Source: JANQUM01 sp047630355 (GTDB taxonomy: Bacteria > Bacteroidota > Bacteroidia > Cytophagales > Spirosomataceae). Taken from it: a stretch of 23,934 nucleotides of DNA. A program made the translations under genes and the position numbers. The notes under the pieces were generated by a model. It did no database searches. It saw only the letters and a program-made list of their open reading frames with translations, and had not been told where the DNA came from. Below are positions 22,369-23,934 of this stretch, one piece after another. Where the stretch lies: positions 1 to 23,934 of the forward strand of contig JBLHXN010000051.1 of NCBI GenBank assembly GCA_047630355.1, in the 5' to 3' direction. Position 1 is the stretch's first letter, and every line of letters begins with the position of its first letter.

Positions 22369-23934
22369 TTACTGCTTTATCACTTTTTTAAAGACCGTTT
22401 TTGAGCCTTGTTTTATCAGGATAATGTGCGTACCAGAAACAAGGGGTTTCAAATCAACTTCCACCTTGTTGGCTTCACGTATTTTAAAATCGGGCGTAAG
22501 CAGGTGTTGCCCTTCTAAGTTATATACGTTAATATCGCCTTTTTTCAACTGATTGCCCGGATATTCAAGCACGATACGATCCGTAAACGGATTCGGGTAC
22601 ACGAGGTATTTATTTGTCAAATCAGGTTCAATACCCACAATTTCAACATCCAGCGTCGTGAACTTCAATGCCTCCGAAGCCGTCGAGGTGTTTCCGGCGG
22701 CATCTTTCGCCGTTATGTAAATAGAATACGCCGTTGCTTTTGTCAGATCATTAAGCATTACACTCGTGGCCGTAGAGGTTGTGCTTTGAGTACCATCCAC
22801 AAAGAGTTGGTATTCGGTTACTCCTACGTTATCCGTTGCGGCGTTCCAGCTGACTTTGAGACTAGAAGTCGTGATTTCGGATGCCGTCAGGTTCGTTGCC
22901 GCACTCGGAGCAGTGGTGTCCGGTGCCTGAGCAGTGGTTACTTTCAGTGCCGTCGAAGCATTTGACACATTACCCGCATCATCAACTGCTATGATATAAA
23001 TGGAGTATGCTGTCTCTGCACTCAATCCGGAGAAGGTAAAGTTTGTGTTGGCAGTAGTTGCGGTAAGGGTGCCATCTACGTAAACACGGTATTCTTTTAC
23101 CGCTACGTTATCAGTGGCTGCTATCCATGAAATAGCGATGGTTGTTTGTTGAATACTGGTAGCCGTCAGACCCGTTGGGTTGCTCGGTGCTTGCGTATCA
23201 ACCGCTTTAGTGGTGGTTACGCTTAATGCGGTTGAGGCACTTGAACTATTCCCAGCATCATCTTTAGCAACTACCGTTATGCTGTAGGTGGTTTCAGAAG
23301 TGAGATTCTTCACACTATACGAAGTACCTGTCACGGTTGCGACTACTGTGCCATTCACATAAACTAAGTATTCTTTTACGCTACGGTCATCGGTTGAGGC
23401 TGCCCACGTAATATCAACGCTGGTGGTTTCTACTACGTTTGCCGTTAGGTTAGTTGGGGCACTTGGGGCTTGGGTATCTACATCACCCGTCAGGGAAATG
23501 GAGAATGCACCGTTATCACCATCGAAACCGTCAACCAAAACGTAATAGGTTTTTCCAGCCGTCAAGCCTTCAACGGGCAGGAAGCTGTCGAAGAAAGTGG
23601 AACAATCTGCTGGTCCGGCATCGTTGGCGGCAACTAATTTAAACGTACTGAAGTCGTTCACATTCGAGGTCTCATATAAAGCTAATTGCGTATCAAAATC
23701 GGCTAAATCGCAGGTGCTGATTTTAACTTTTCCGTCTGACGGAGCTACGAATTTAAACCAGACAGAATTATCAACTTGCTCATCACACCATCCAGTAGTA
23801 CAATCTTGATCTTTAGCTGGAACAGGCCTAATGTTCTGCTCTCCATCCCTTACAGTAGCATATGCATTCGTATAACCACTTTTTACCTCACCATCTACAG
23901 GCAATTCAATGGCGTTTACCACCTCGTCATTTAT
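22369..23934 (-). CDS. Secreted multi-FnIII protein with T9SS sorting domain, 5'-truncated
   Basis: The frame stays open to the window end, so the N-terminus and signal peptide are missing; 521 residues are visible. They begin with a beta-sandwich resembling the pre-peptidase C-terminal-like domain (NDEVVNAIELPVDG, VWFKFVAPSDGKVKISTCDLADFDTQLALYE, GLTAGKTYYVLVDGFDG). Three fibronectin type III domains of about 93 residues each follow, all starting D(T)QAPS/DTTAPS and sharing YS(I)...A.DDAGN. The end is a type IX secretion C-terminal domain (YLVYPNPFTDRIVLEYPG, then VSGTHIILIKQGSKTVFKKVIKQ). The product should be exported to the surface by T9SS. The catalytic part, if any, lies outside the window, so it may be an enzyme or an adhesin. 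Confidence 0.88.
   Translation of the reverse strand: MNDEVVNAIELPVDGEVKSGYTNAYATVRDGEQNIRPVPAKDQDCTTGWCDEQVDNSVWFKFVAPSDGKVKISTCDLADFDTQLALYETSNVNDFSTFKLVAANDAGPADCSTFFDSFLPVEGLTAGKTYYVLVDGFDGDNGAFSISLTGDVDTQAPSAPTNLTANVVETTSVDITWAASTDDRSVKEYLVYVNGTVVATVTGTSYSVKNLTSETTYSITVVAKDDAGNSSSASTALSVTTTKAVDTQAPSNPTGLTATSIQQTTIAISWIAATDNVAVKEYRVYVDGTLTATTANTNFTFSGLSAETAYSIYIIAVDDAGNVSNASTALKVTTAQAPDTTAPSAATNLTASEITTSSLKVSWNAATDNVGVTEYQLFVDGTQSTTSTATSVMLNDLTKATAYSIYITAKDAAGNTSTASEALKFTTLDVEIVGIEPDLTNKYLVYPNPFTDRIVLEYPGNQLKKGDINVYNLEGQHLLTPDFKIREANKVEVDLKPLVSGTHIILIKQGSKTVFKKVIKQ

Noticed and set aside
22618..23480. Long DNA repeats as a mobile or CRISPR-like array
   Set aside because: They are explained by three tandem FnIII domains in one reading frame; spacing is about 280 nt and there are no spacers.
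1..23934. tRNA, rRNA, insertion sequence or phage genes
   Set aside because: No cloverleaf, rRNA core, transposase motif or phage structural gene was recognised; covariance searches would be needed to be certain about small RNAs.

Overview
The window looks like a chromosomal stretch of a Bacteroidota bacterium, most likely of the Cytophagales. Four things support this: a C-terminal type IX secretion sorting domain on a multi-FnIII protein, a TonB-dependent receptor, several TAnnTTTG promoter cores with no Shine-Dalgarno motifs, and small protein families typical of this phylum. Genus cannot be fixed from the sequence. Gene content is mostly ordinary chromosome. No phage, insertion sequence, CRISPR array, rRNA or tRNA gene was seen.

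Left part (1-8.7 kb): the end of a membrane protein overlaps queA (tRNA queuosine synthesis). A lipoprotein made of two exact-length 70-residue PepSY-like repeats lies divergent from an ECF sigma factor gene, which overlaps a gene for a one-TM protein with a C-terminal beta-barrel-like domain, probably the sigma regulator. An M3 oligopeptidase and an HMA-MauE fusion membrane protein follow on the minus strand. Then come an Uma2-family gene, a REP-like palindrome cluster and a broken second Uma2 copy.

Middle part (8.7-17.1 kb): a DbpA-type DEAD-box helicase; the selenium pair mnmH-selD (selenophosphate synthesis and tRNA 2-selenouridine formation); a cytochrome c lipoprotein; a large TonB-dependent receptor under a TPP riboswitch, hence probably a thiamin-compound importer; a small MIase-like protein; and a trans-polyprenyl diphosphate synthase.

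Right part (17.1-23.9 kb): a plus-strand cluster with a conserved Bacteroidota protein, a DCC-family thiol oxidoreductase and two glycosyltransferases. A sialate O-acetylesterase and a secreted FnIII/T9SS protein, cut by the window end, are on the minus strand.

The most interesting non-gene signals are these. (1) A small hairpin has a conserved TTTTGTCCTT loop and inner stem but different outer stems. It occurs twice before the sigma gene and once, more diverged, in the leader of the TPP-regulated receptor. (2) Four pairs of tandem heptanucleotides sit inside the 5' coding end of that receptor. (3) All four overlapping gene pairs overlap by exactly 8 nt. No wholly new multi-gene system is evident; the hairpin family is the best candidate for something undescribed.
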